Source: Akkermansiaceae bacterium (lineage in GTDB: Bacteria > Verrucomicrobiota > Verrucomicrobiia > Verrucomicrobiales > Akkermansiaceae). From it: a stretch of DNA of 9,150 nucleotides. Under the pieces are notes generated by a model, which was given only the letters and a program-made list of their open reading frames with translations, did not search any database and was not told the origin of the DNA. The stretch lies in assembly GCA_018676385.1 (NCBI GenBank), contig JABHEX010000220.1, forward strand, positions 1 to 9,150, written 5' to 3'. Made by a program: the position numbers and the translations under genes. Shown here in pieces: positions 1 through 6,828 of this stretch; position 1 is the stretch's first letter, and the number at the start of each line of letters is the position of its first letter.

Positions 1-344
1 AATGGGTGAAAGGCAAAAGCTCTGATACCTTTGCCCCTCTTGGCCCTTGCATGGTCACTACTGACGAGCTGACAGATACAGCAGATTTGAGCCTCTGGTC
101 CAAGGTCAATGGTGAGTCGCGACAGAACGGTCGGAGCAGCGATATGATTTTCTCTGTTCCCTTTCTTGTGAGTTACATTTCACGTTTTATGACGCTGCTT
201 CCGGGAGACGTGATTGCCACCGGCACGCCGGGTGGTGTTGGGATGGGCTATAGTCCTCCGCGATATCTTTCTGCCGGTGATCAAGTTGAGCAGGGGATCG
301 AAGGAATTGGTAGCATGTGCCAATGCGTAAGCATGGATGACTAA
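1..344 (+). CDS. Fumarylacetoacetate hydrolase (FAH) family protein, C-terminal part (5'-truncated)
   Basis: The reading frame is already open at the window edge (first full codon TGG at 3-5), so the GTG at 6-8 is not the real start; it ends at TAA 342-344. About 113 residues are visible and they carry the C-terminal core of the FAH fold: a KGKSSDTFAPLGP stretch, a TTDEL segment, a VNGE..RQ..RSSDMIF block, and the PGDVIATGTPGGVG loop, followed by the usual LSAGDQVEQGIEGIG ending. The family includes fumarylpyruvate and acylpyruvate hydrolases, 2-hydroxyhepta-2,4-diene-1,7-dioate isomerase and oxaloacetate tautomerase/decarboxylase-like enzymes. These are cytosolic, Mg2+-dependent enzymes acting on small keto-acids. 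The metal-binding acidic residues lie upstream of the window, so the substrate cannot be assigned. The gene converges on the MoxR gene with 35 nt between stop codons and no clear terminator hairpin. Confidence 0.9.
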   Translation, partial: WVKGKSSDTFAPLGPCMVTTDELTDTADLSLWSKVNGESRQNGRSSDMIFSVPFLVSYISRFMTLLPGDVIATGTPGGVGMGYSPPRYLSAGDQVEQGIEGIGSMCQCVSMDD

Positions 345-379
345 ACTTGATTACAGGCATCCTTGGTATCGCCTTGGCC

Positions 380-1363
380 TTATGGCACAGGGACGCGGGC
401 AAGGATACGGTCTATAATTGTGTCGGTGCTTATATCTTCTGCCTCCGCTTCGTAGCTTGGCAGAATGCGGTGTCGCAATACATCGTGTGCCATGTTCTTG
501 ACATCCTGCGGAGTAACAAAGGCACGACCAGCGATGAATGCGCAAGCACGAGCTGCGAGCGCCAGATTGATAGTTGCTCGTGGTGATGCACCGACGCGGA
601 TTAAGTTGTTCAAATTAGTGTCAACTTTGGCCGGGAAACGCGTAGTGTGAACCAACTCTACAATATATTTTCTCACAGCTGGATCAATATAGATATGATT
701 GACCAAATCTGAACTCTCAGAAACTTTTTGGTCATCTACAACAGGGCTGGTCTGATAAGTTGGCTCAGAAGTGGCCATGCGATCCAGAATAACGAGTTCC
801 TCGTCTCGACTGGGGTAGCCCACGGTGACTTTCAGCAGGAAACGATCCAGCTGTGCTTCAGGCAGCTGATAGGTTCCTTCCTGGTCAATCGGGTTTTGCG
901 TGGCAAGCACAAGAAACGGATCAGGTAACTGGTAAGACGTATCACCAATTGTAACCTGTCTTTCCTGCATTGATTCCAATAAGGCGGACTGAACTTTAGC
1001 AGGTGCACGATTTATTTCATCGGCGAGGATGATGTTGCTAAATATTGGTCCAAGCTTCGCCGAGAACGCTGCCTCTTGAGGGTTATAGATCATCGTGCCA
1101 ACCAAATCTGATGGTAGTAGATCAGGTGTGAATTGAATACGAGAAAAGTTGGTGTGCAGGCAACCCGACAGAGCCTTGACTGCGAGCGTTTTAGCAAGAC
1201 CGGGAACACCCTCAAGTAGTATGTGCCCTTTGCATAGAAGCCCGATGATTAAGCGGTCAACAAGGTCTGCCTGGCCCACGAGGACCTTACCCATTTCTTC
1301 TTTTAGGACGGGAACCCAATCGCATGTTTGGGTTATTTTCTCTGATAACTCTTCGTTGTTCAT
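380..1363 (-). CDS. MoxR-family AAA+ ATPase
   Basis: This is a 327-residue protein, the usual length for MoxR ATPases. All core AAA+ elements are visible: Walker A GVPGLAKT (about 52-59), Walker B IILADE (111-116) followed by the family-typical INRAPAKVQSALLESMQE, sensor 1 ATQNP (154-158) with EGTYQLPEAQLDRF after it, and a C-terminal lid with sensor-2-like GASPRAT (258-264). MoxR proteins act as cytosolic chaperone-like ATPases that help mature or activate partner proteins, often vWA-domain proteins. The usual partners (DUF58, vWA or transglutaminase genes) do not follow it: downstream is the convergent FAH gene. It is therefore a single-gene unit unless partners lie elsewhere. The ATG at 1361-1363 gives the standard N-terminus. 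The nearest purine-rich stretch, GGAG, is about 18 nt upstream, too far for a normal Shine-Dalgarno. Confidence 0.95.
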   Translation of the reverse strand: MNNEELSEKITQTCDWVPVLKEEMGKVLVGQADLVDRLIIGLLCKGHILLEGVPGLAKTLAVKALSGCLHTNFSRIQFTPDLLPSDLVGTMIYNPQEAAFSAKLGPIFSNIILADEINRAPAKVQSALLESMQERQVTIGDTSYQLPDPFLVLATQNPIDQEGTYQLPEAQLDRFLLKVTVGYPSRDEELVILDRMATSEPTYQTSPVVDDQKVSESSDLVNHIYIDPAVRKYIVELVHTTRFPAKVDTNLNNLIRVGASPRATINLALAARACAFIAGRAFVTPQDVKNMAHDVLRHRILPSYEAEAEDISTDTIIDRILARVPVP

Positions 1364-1463
1364 AATGACTGCACTGCTATTCTCCAGAGATTAACAATAT
1401 GTGCAACGGTGAATCTCGAAGAAACTTGGCAATTTATAAAACGCCCCCTAAGCTAGGGGCATT
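1364..1463. promoter_or_regulatory. Divergent intergenic region between MoxR ATPase and secreted-protein genes
   Basis: The two genes start back to back here, so this 100-bp spacer must hold or overlap both promoters unless one is leaderless. A palindromic TTTATAAA lies at 1433-1440 and could serve as a -10 element on either strand. I could not find a good -35 at 16-18 bp from it in either direction. For the plus-strand gene a start near 1447 would leave a leader of under 20 nt. The promoter call is weak; the divergent arrangement is certain. Confidence 0.3.
1445..1459 (+). promoter_or_regulatory. Hairpin enclosing the ribosome-binding-like sequence of the 1464 gene
   Basis: CCCCTA (1445-1450) and TAGGGG (1454-1459) form a perfect 6-bp inverted repeat with an AGC loop. 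The right arm supplies AGGGG, the only Shine-Dalgarno-like sequence before the ATG at 1464, at a short 4-nt spacing. If transcribed, the stem would hide the ribosome site. No T-run follows, so it does not look like an intrinsic terminator. The structure is seen directly; a regulatory role is inference. Confidence 0.4.
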
Positions 1464-2321
1464 ATGAAACGGTTTTTTACACATATATTTCCATCTATAT
1501 TACTCATCTCAACCATGACTTTTTCCCATGCGCAGAGACTACCAAGCATGCTTGATCAACGTGAGTGGCTAGGAATATTTTCAGCCCACCAGAGGCGCGA
1601 CTTTCATTTTACAGTAGATTCTGGTGCTCTGTGCACAATTTACTTAATGAAGAGTAGGAAGGAACGTGCCAGTCATTCAAAAATGGTAAAAATTTATACC
1701 GAGATCGTCGTCGAGAACAACCAAGGCAAACAATACTCAAAACGCCTTAAAGATGATGAGGTTTTAACCACCACAATGAAGCCCGGCCTAGATCATAAGG
1801 AGGTAGTATATACAGCTGAAACCACAGGTGATGCAAAGGTGCAGGTTATGATTAAATATGATGGTGACCGCATCATCATGGATGGTAAAATTCTGGATCG
1901 TGGAACACTTAAGGATGATAAAATCTATTTTTGTTTTAAAGTAATGATGCCTGAGTTTTATCGAACCCAAACCTATGGTGACGATAAAGATAAAGCGAAG
2001 GCTAAGATGAAGCGGGATCATTTCCGCATTACCAGACCCAAGGACCGAAAGCCGATTAAGCTCAAAGTCTATGAAGAGTATGACTTTAGCTCTAAGGAGT
2101 TGGCGGCAGACGGCATCAGCAAACTTGAAGTTGAAATGACAGCCCAAGAGGATAAAGAATTCATTTTTTCAACACTTGACGGCAAAGGTGTGCTGCAGCT
2201 TGAAAACAGAAAAAAAGGTGTTAAAGCTCAACCGTGGAAAGGTTACTACGTAAAATGGTACAGGCCCCTCAAAGAGGAGAAAGGAAAAGAAATCAAACCG
2301 CTGGTTATCGAGATCAAGTAG
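1464..2321 (+). CDS. Secreted or periplasmic protein of unknown function
   Basis: I do not recognise this 285-residue protein. The N-terminus is a clear Sec signal peptide: MKRFF, a hydrophobic stretch to about residue 20, and a probable cleavage after SHA (residue 23). There is no lipobox. The mature part is about 262 residues, very hydrophilic and rich in Lys, Asp and Glu, with alternating hydrophobic/charged stretches that suggest mostly beta structure (for example KVQVMIKYDGDRIIMDGKIL at about 125-144). Lys-rich segments lie at about 174-202 and 249-254. It has two cysteines after the signal (57 and 157), no transmembrane helix and no catalytic motif I can name. The first ATG is chosen because the next in-frame ATG (residue 18) would destroy the signal peptide. 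The gene looks more AT-rich than its neighbours. It is divergent from the MoxR gene and convergent with the M48 gene, so it is probably monocistronic. Confidence 0.85.
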   Translation: MKRFFTHIFPSILLISTMTFSHAQRLPSMLDQREWLGIFSAHQRRDFHFTVDSGALCTIYLMKSRKERASHSKMVKIYTEIVVENNQGKQYSKRLKDDEVLTTTMKPGLDHKEVVYTAETTGDAKVQVMIKYDGDRIIMDGKILDRGTLKDDKIYFCFKVMMPEFYRTQTYGDDKDKAKAKMKRDHFRITRPKDRKPIKLKVYEEYDFSSKELAADGISKLEVEMTAQEDKEFIFSTLDGKGVLQLENRKKGVKAQPWKGYYVKWYRPLKEEKGKEIKPLVIEIK

Positions 2322-2345
2322 TTGTTAGGATCTGAGCATCTATGA

Positions 2346-2361
2346 AATTCAAAGCTGAATT
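2346..2361. terminator. Weak AT-rich hairpin between convergent genes
   Basis: AATTCA (2346-2351) and TGAATT (2356-2361) are a perfect 6-bp inverted repeat around an AAGC loop, in the 70-bp gap between two convergent stop codons. The place fits a bidirectional terminator, but the stem is AT-rich and no T-run follows on either strand. Nothing else in 2322-2391 looks functional. Confidence 0.15.
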
Positions 2362-2391
2362 ACTACTCAATATCTACGATACGGCTACTAT

Positions 2392-3645
2392 TTATTTCCC
2401 CAGCTTTCTCAATGCCTTGATCCGAACCAGCATCGGAGGGTGTGAGTAGTCTAGAAAAACAGGAAAACTATGTGGTGTGAGGTTTGACAAGTTATCAGCT
2501 GCTAGTTTTTTTAGCGCCTTAATTAGGTGCTCTGGAGTGCCCTGTGCATTAGCGGCATAGGCATCTGCTTCGAACTCATGTTTCCTGCTATTTAGATTGC
2601 CAATCACGGAGAGAATACGGCTCACAGGTGAAAACAACAGAGTGAAAAAGACTAGTCCTGCGTAGGTGGAAATATCGCTCACACCAAAGGCATCAAACAG
2701 ACTGCGTGCAAATACACTTTCCTGACTTGTAACCACACCAAGAAGGAAAAAGATCACCGCTGTCTGGACAAAAGAAAAGATCATGCGCTGGATGATATGC
2801 TTTTTCTTGAAGTGCCCAATCTCATGGGCAAGCACACCCAACAACTCATCAACGCTGTGGTTTTCTATCAACGTGTCAAATAGAGCAATCTTTTTGCGCT
2901 TACCGAAACCTGTGAAAAATGCGTTCGATTTGGTGGAGCGTTTTGATCCATCCATAACGTGAATCTCAGTGAGTGGGAAATCGCAGTCCTTCGCCATGTC
3001 CTGGATACGTGACTTGAGCTCACCATCCTCCATGGGTTCAAATTTATTAAACAAGGGGAGGATGAGCGACGGTGCTAGATATGTCATCAGCAGTTGGAAT
3101 CCTGTAAATGCCAACCATGCCCACAGCCAAGCATTTTCTACCGTGCCAAAAATCCATAGAACGAGCGCAAGCAGCGGGATGCCAAGAATAGAACCTAACA
3201 ATAACCCTTTGACCTGATCAACCGCAAAAGTTTTTGGTGTGGTTTTGTTAAACCCAAAACGTTCTTCAATGACAAAAGTATCGTAAATTTGAAACGGTAA
3301 GTTGAGTAACGTATTTCCAAAAAATAGCACACCGACAAAGCTGATGCCTGTAACCACCTCATTCCACCCGAAACCACGAAGCCAACCATCAAGCCAACCA
3401 AATCCACCGACAAACCAGAATACCAGCAGCAGGGTCAAACTATAGGTCGCCGTGATAATGCCAAAACGCTCAGACACTCGCGTGTAGTCTTGCGACTTAG
3501 CATATTTGTCTTCGTCATATACCCCATGAAATTCTTCAGGCAGTTTAGGATCGAGAGCCTTCAGGTTTAGAATGGAGGAAATAAAGTCAAGATTCCACAG
3601 CACCAACAGAGCGATGACAATAAATAAAGCGGTTGAGTTATCCAT
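2392..3645 (-). CDS. M48 family metallopeptidase, CAAX prenyl protease 1 (Ste24)-like
   Basis: This 417-residue integral membrane zinc protease matches the Ste24/ZMPSTE24 branch of M48 rather than the shorter HtpX branch. Hydrophobic segments suggest seven helices, at about 5-27, 63-83, 97-117, 148-167, 170-195, 287-305 and 327-345. The zinc motif HEIGH is at 274-278. The distal ligand motif E-F-E-A-D is at 357-361, preceded by NSRKH. The family-typical DGSKRSTKSNAFFTGF lies at about 232-247 and the C-terminal SHPP at 401-404. The eukaryotic family members trim prenylated CAAX proteins and clear stuck secretion substrates. Bacteria lack CAAX prenylation, so a quality-control or unknown substrate is more likely. 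It lies 94 nt downstream of the export operon on the same strand, but the spacer contains inverted repeats and a separate promoter is plausible. No Shine-Dalgarno is visible before the ATG. Confidence 0.95.
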   Translation of the reverse strand: MDNSTALFIVIALLVLWNLDFISSILNLKALDPKLPEEFHGVYDEDKYAKSQDYTRVSERFGIITATYSLTLLLVFWFVGGFGWLDGWLRGFGWNEVVTGISFVGVLFFGNTLLNLPFQIYDTFVIEERFGFNKTTPKTFAVDQVKGLLLGSILGIPLLALVLWIFGTVENAWLWAWLAFTGFQLLMTYLAPSLILPLFNKFEPMEDGELKSRIQDMAKDCDFPLTEIHVMDGSKRSTKSNAFFTGFGKRKKIALFDTLIENHSVDELLGVLAHEIGHFKKKHIIQRMIFSFVQTAVIFFLLGVVTSQESVFARSLFDAFGVSDISTYAGLVFFTLLFSPVSRILSVIGNLNSRKHEFEADAYAANAQGTPEHLIKALKKLAADNLSNLTPHSFPVFLDYSHPPMLVRIKALRKLGK

Positions 3646-3665
3646 GCACAGGATGGTTATGGAGT

Positions 3666-3706
3666 CATTGACTAGAAGTCAATGTGAGAGAGCGGAAACT
3701 AGTCAA
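3666..3706. repeat. Cluster of GTCAA/TTGAC boxes with alternative inverted-repeat pairings
   Basis: CATTGAC (3666-3672) and GTCAATG (3678-3684) form a perfect 7-bp inverted repeat with a TAGAA loop. TTGACTAG (3668-3675) can instead pair perfectly over 8 bp with CTAGTCAA (3699-3706). The two pairings share the left arm and exclude each other. The cluster starts 20 nt upstream of the M48 start codon and follows the end of the export operon. On the minus strand TTGACT is also a fair -35 hexamer, although the -10 candidate (TAACCA, 17 nt further) is poor. It could be an operator with repeated half-sites, an RNA switch or chance. Confidence 0.4.
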
Positions 3707-3720
3707 AATTTTCAGTCCGC
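3692..3720 (-). repeat. Imperfect inverted repeat after the outer-membrane channel gene
   Basis: GCGG (3692-3695) plus ACT (3698-3700) can pair with AGT (3714-3716) plus CCGC (3717-3720), leaving an AA bulge and a loop that contains AAAATTTT. It begins 20 nt after the stop codon of the channel gene, where a transcript end would be expected. There is no T-run after it on the minus strand, so it is at best an atypical terminator or an mRNA-stabilising stem. Confidence 0.25.
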
Positions 3721-3739
3721 TAAACATGATAGCCAATTC

Positions 3740-5086
3740 TTATCCTCCACCTCGCGCTTTCATCAGTGCGATGTGATCATTAAGGATGGCTCTGTGTATT
3801 GAACGTTCGCGAATCTGCCCGATAATCAACTTTTGTTTAGCTCGAAGTGGTTCGTCATTAGCAATAACTCCCTCGGAAAATCGTGATTGCGCATGTGAAT
3901 AGCTACGCTTCAACGCGCTCACTTCATGCTGAGCGGATACGAGTTGTTTTTTGCGGTTTAGATAGTTGATTCGAGCACTATCGATTTCGCCTAGAACTTT
4001 AATTATCTCAGAACGATACAGCGCCGCTGCTTCATTACATTTTGCCTTATTGACTTTTACCTGTGCCATGCGGGCGGGATCATAGATTGGCAAGTCGAGT
4101 GACGGCCCCACTTGATGCTGCCAGATTTTATAACGACGCGTCAGTGAATTTCCTGAACCCACAGCTGAAGCATTAAATCGGAATGAGGGCAGCAAGTTTA
4201 GCTTGGCAGACTTTTCCATCTGAAAAGCAGCTCTCACACGCGCTTCGGCAGCGAGTATGCGAGGGTGTGCTGCTAACAACTGCTTGCTCGAAATATTGGA
4301 AATACCGCTTGGGTGAGGTAGTGATGATGATTTTGATGAAACGGGGGATGTCATATCACCCAGAAGCGTGCGCAGCTGGACAACTGAGAGCCTGTGCAGG
4401 CGATCGATCTCATGAATAGCCTGTTGGCTTTGCTGGTGAGCTGCCAGCTGCTCACTTAACCGCGTGCCTGCAATAATCCCGGCATTGCTCTGTGTTCGCG
4501 TCACCCGCACCAGGCCTGCACTGGCGTTATGGCTATCATGTAACAGAGCAAGGTCTCCCTTGAGTTGTTTGATTAGAAAATGGGTTGAGACAATTCGACT
4601 AGCAAGCTGTAAGCGCGCGGCATGTACATCCCAAAATGCAGCGTCCCGCGTGTAGCTGGCGGATCGTGTTGCCGCGTGAAGCTTTCCGGTAAGATCAATC
4701 TCCCAAGAGAACAGCGCACCACCTACCCAAGGAGCAAGATTATACGGCCCAAAGTCTGCTTCACGTTTTCTGCCATCACGCCATCCTAACTCCAGACCAA
4801 AACGTGGTTTGGTTGCCGACCCAGCTTGCTTGAGCAGTGCCTCTGCGCGATCTAATCTCGCTGCGATGACAGCAAGGTTAGGGTTATCACTAAATGCGCC
4901 TGCAATGTGGGTGTTCAGTGTTGTATCCCCATAAGCCTTCCACCATGGGTTTTGCACACGCTTCTGTGCCCAAGCAGGGACACTCTGCCACGTCGCATGA
5001 TCGTCGAGAGATATCGAAGGTGGTAACACAGAACAGCCAGTCAGTAGTATGGCTGATAGAATCAAATAGGCGATGCGTTGTCTCAT
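3740..5086 (-). CDS. TolC/OprM-type outer-membrane efflux lipoprotein
   Basis: This 448-residue protein starts with a lipoprotein signal ending in LLTGC, lipidated Cys at 18, with Ser at +2, which by the E. coli rule favours the outer membrane. The mature part has the two-repeat outer-membrane efflux protein layout. The first repeat opens with NPWWKAYGDTTLNTHIAGA at about 46-64, then a helix with N-P-N-L-A-V-I-A-A-R at 68-77. The second repeat starts near LLAAHPRILAAEARVRAAF (270-288). P300/S301 and the PSLDLPIYDPARMAQV stretch (about 328-343) are typical of the beta-strand and following helix in NodT/OprM proteins. It would trimerise as the exit duct of a tripartite pump. It is the last gene of the operon, and its ATG overlaps the TGA of the preceding lipoprotein gene (ATGA), which indicates translational coupling. 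No Shine-Dalgarno is seen. Length is normal for the family. Confidence 0.93.
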   Translation of the reverse strand: MRQRIAYLILSAILLTGCSVLPPSISLDDHATWQSVPAWAQKRVQNPWWKAYGDTTLNTHIAGAFSDNPNLAVIAARLDRAEALLKQAGSATKPRFGLELGWRDGRKREADFGPYNLAPWVGGALFSWEIDLTGKLHAATRSASYTRDAAFWDVHAARLQLASRIVSTHFLIKQLKGDLALLHDSHNASAGLVRVTRTQSNAGIIAGTRLSEQLAAHQQSQQAIHEIDRLHRLSVVQLRTLLGDMTSPVSSKSSSLPHPSGISNISSKQLLAAHPRILAAEARVRAAFQMEKSAKLNLLPSFRFNASAVGSGNSLTRRYKIWQHQVGPSLDLPIYDPARMAQVKVNKAKCNEAAALYRSEIIKVLGEIDSARINYLNRKKQLVSAQHEVSALKRSYSHAQSRFSEGVIANDEPLRAKQKLIIGQIRERSIHRAILNDHIALMKARGGG

Positions 5087-5616
5087 GGGTTCACATAGAT
5101 TGCCGTGGCATTAAGGAGTAGATTATCTTTGTTAGATCCTTCCGCAACCACTCCAGTGACAACGAGTTGGCTTAACTCTTTAATCCCAGAAACGCCTTTG
5201 AAGCCAGTTTTCACTGGGCTGCCATCTTTATCGACCACTTGCACCGTCAATACCGAGGCCTTGATATCTTCAGGGCTATCGCAGCAGACATCCCATGGCT
5301 TTGTGCAGGCGTCTCCAGGCTTCAGGTCACATGAGGTGAGGATATTGGGGTCACCCAAGAGCATAATTGCTCGCCCTTTGACCAATGGGGTTTCACTCCC
5401 CATAACTTTTCCTTTGATCGTTATTATGTCCCCTGGAGAAGCCACTTTGCGGGTTTCAAAAATGCCCTTAGCATCTGCCGGTGGGTTCTCGATAATCAAA
5501 TCAGAAATAGCATTCTTAACTTGGGGTATATCAGTATTGTCTGTTGTTTCTTTCTTGTCAGAGCATGAGCTCAGAGCAATGGCGACGATTGCAATTATGC
5601 AGTTTTTATTGTTCAT
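5083..5616 (-). CDS. Small Cys-rich lipoprotein with possible OB-like fold, export-operon associated
   Basis: This 177-residue protein has a lipoprotein signal with LSSC (lipidated Cys 18, Ser at +2), then a polar linker (about 19-34). The body (about 45-177) appears beta-rich: GDIITIKGKVMG (62-73), RAIMLLGDP (82-90), ASVLTVQVVD (120-129) and LSQLVVTGVVAEG (148-160). The repeated strand-plus-GKV/TGVV pattern resembles periplasmic OB-fold proteins, but that is inference. In the middle lies a conserved-looking cysteine cluster, Cys 96, 104, 111 and 112 (C-x7-C-x6-CC), with a TKPWD segment inside. This could form two disulfides or bind a metal. I recall similar small proteins from planctomycetes and verrucomicrobia without a known function; this is memory, not a search. 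It sits between permease B (30 nt upstream) and the channel gene (ATGA overlap), so it is probably made in step with the channel and works with it in the periplasm or at the outer membrane. Confidence 0.88.
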   Translation of the reverse strand: MNNKNCIIAIVAIALSSCSDKKETTDNTDIPQVKNAISDLIIENPPADAKGIFETRKVASPGDIITIKGKVMGSETPLVKGRAIMLLGDPNILTSCDLKPGDACTKPWDVCCDSPEDIKASVLTVQVVDKDGSPVKTGFKGVSGIKELSQLVVTGVVAEGSNKDNLLLNATAIYVNP

Positions 5617-5646
5617 GATTTTGTTGGTTTTTTGTTATCAATTTTA

Positions 5647-6795
5647 TCAGGCAGACCTGAGGGCTTTGGGGAGAGGTGGGAGTAAGCAGCGAAATGCAGG
5701 AGGCAGGGTTCCAATAGTTCCTAACAAAGAACCTGTTATGAGACCCGTAAAGATAACCTGTGGGCTGAGTGTAAGAGTGAATGTCCCGATGGAAAATGGA
5801 ACGGTGCAACCATCGAGCAGGAAGTATGCTATCAGACAGGCAATTAGAGTTCCGGTCAGGGTCGCTAATAAAGATTCTTGTATCAAAGATACGAGTAAGG
5901 CAAATCTTGTGTATCCGATAGATTGAAGTGTCGCCATTTCTTGGATACGAGCCGCAAACGCAGCATACAGAGTGTTCAGTCCGCCAAAAAGTGCTCCAGC
6001 CGATACCAGCGCGGCAGTGACCCAGGTCATAATTTTGATCGGCTGATAAAACACACCAAGTTTGCTGTAATAAACGTCTTCGCCCATGGCTGCCAGCTCC
6101 AGATCATTGCGTTGTAGGGAGAATACCTGCACATCATCGAGTTCCGCGCTGTCTAGCCGGATTATGATCGCAGACAAAGTGTCGCGCTGTGTCAGCGTGG
6201 CAAGGTCATTGCGATCAAACCAGATCTCCGACTCCAACACAGTGCCAGGGGCTGCGAAAACTCCAGAAATTATAAATCGTGAATCCCCAAATTTCACCGG
6301 CATTCCTGGGGAAAGCTCATCAGCGTCCACGCCAAGTTTTCTGTGGGCTAAGTGGCCGACCATGACTTCTCCGGGACCAGGGAAATACCCCTCCAGTAGT
6401 CGCACCTTTGTATGTACGAGAAGTGCCTTTTCCAATACCCCGCGTAGTAGAGCCTGATCCTTGTGACCACTCTCCGTTTCCAGCGGTGCCTGGTAGTAAA
6501 TCTCTCCTGAAACAGCAGTCGTGCCGAGCCTGCCATCGAGCCCTCGGATGGAGGTGGCAGCTGCTGACTCGGCATCAAGATGCACCTCGGAGCGCTCGAT
6601 GGATTCTTCTGACCCCTTACCAACGAGAATGACATTTTTTGATGAACCGGAAGCCGAAAGCACCGAGTCCATGCCCTCGTTGAGTGCAACAGCCGCGATA
6701 AGCAGCAGCACCACAAGAGCGGAGCCGCCGACAGTTTGCGCTAGCCGTGAAGGATCGCGAAACAGGTTTCTCAGGGCGTATGTAAACGGCAACAT
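5647..6795 (-). CDS. ABC transporter permease, FtsX/MacB fold (permease B)
   Basis: This 382-residue protein has the MacB/LolC/E topology: an N-terminal amphipathic segment with LRNLFRDPSRL, helix 1 at about 20-38, a large periplasmic domain at about 40-252, then helices at about 255-278, 300-327 and 346-365. The segment RIQEMATLQSIGYTR (283-297) after the second helix is the family's cytoplasmic coupling region that contacts the ATPase. The domain includes VMVGHLAHRKLGV and SGVFAAPGTVLESEIW (177-192), typical of the MacB periplasmic core domain. Such permeases do not pass substrate through the membrane; they move mechanically to drive the periplasmic part (established for MacB). It follows permease A by 33 nt and has no obvious Shine-Dalgarno. 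It contains only two cysteines after residue 300 (320 and 330) plus C370. The C-terminus (residues 363-382, PLP-rich) is divergent from permease A. Confidence 0.92.
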   Translation of the reverse strand: MLPFTYALRNLFRDPSRLAQTVGGSALVVLLLIAAVALNEGMDSVLSASGSSKNVILVGKGSEESIERSEVHLDAESAAATSIRGLDGRLGTTAVSGEIYYQAPLETESGHKDQALLRGVLEKALLVHTKVRLLEGYFPGPGEVMVGHLAHRKLGVDADELSPGMPVKFGDSRFIISGVFAAPGTVLESEIWFDRNDLATLTQRDTLSAIIIRLDSAELDDVQVFSLQRNDLELAAMGEDVYYSKLGVFYQPIKIMTWVTAALVSAGALFGGLNTLYAAFAARIQEMATLQSIGYTRFALLVSLIQESLLATLTGTLIACLIAYFLLDGCTVPFSIGTFTLTLSPQVIFTGLITGSLLGTIGTLPPAFRCLLPPLPKALRSA

Positions 6796-6828
6796 GTTAG
6801 ATGTGTTTGGTGTAAAATGATAGCGTGA

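Noticed and set aside
345..379. Possible terminator between the FAH and MoxR genes
   Set aside because: I see only a direct repeat of CCTTGG (361-366 and 373-378) and no inverted repeat with a T-run.
1788..2147. Minus-strand open frame of 119 codons inside the secreted-protein gene
   Set aside because: It is fully antisense to a gene with a clear signal peptide, and its sequence shows no family features.
5105..5926. Plus-strand open frame of 273 codons opposite the Cys-rich lipoprotein and permease B genes
   Set aside because: It lies antisense to two well-supported genes, has no recognisable domain and no ribosome site, and spans their intergenic gap; it is a shadow frame.
6086..6820. Several overlapping frames on both strands within the permease B gene
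   Set aside because: The permease frame has consistent topology and family motifs; the others are low-complexity Ser/Arg/Pro-rich shadows.
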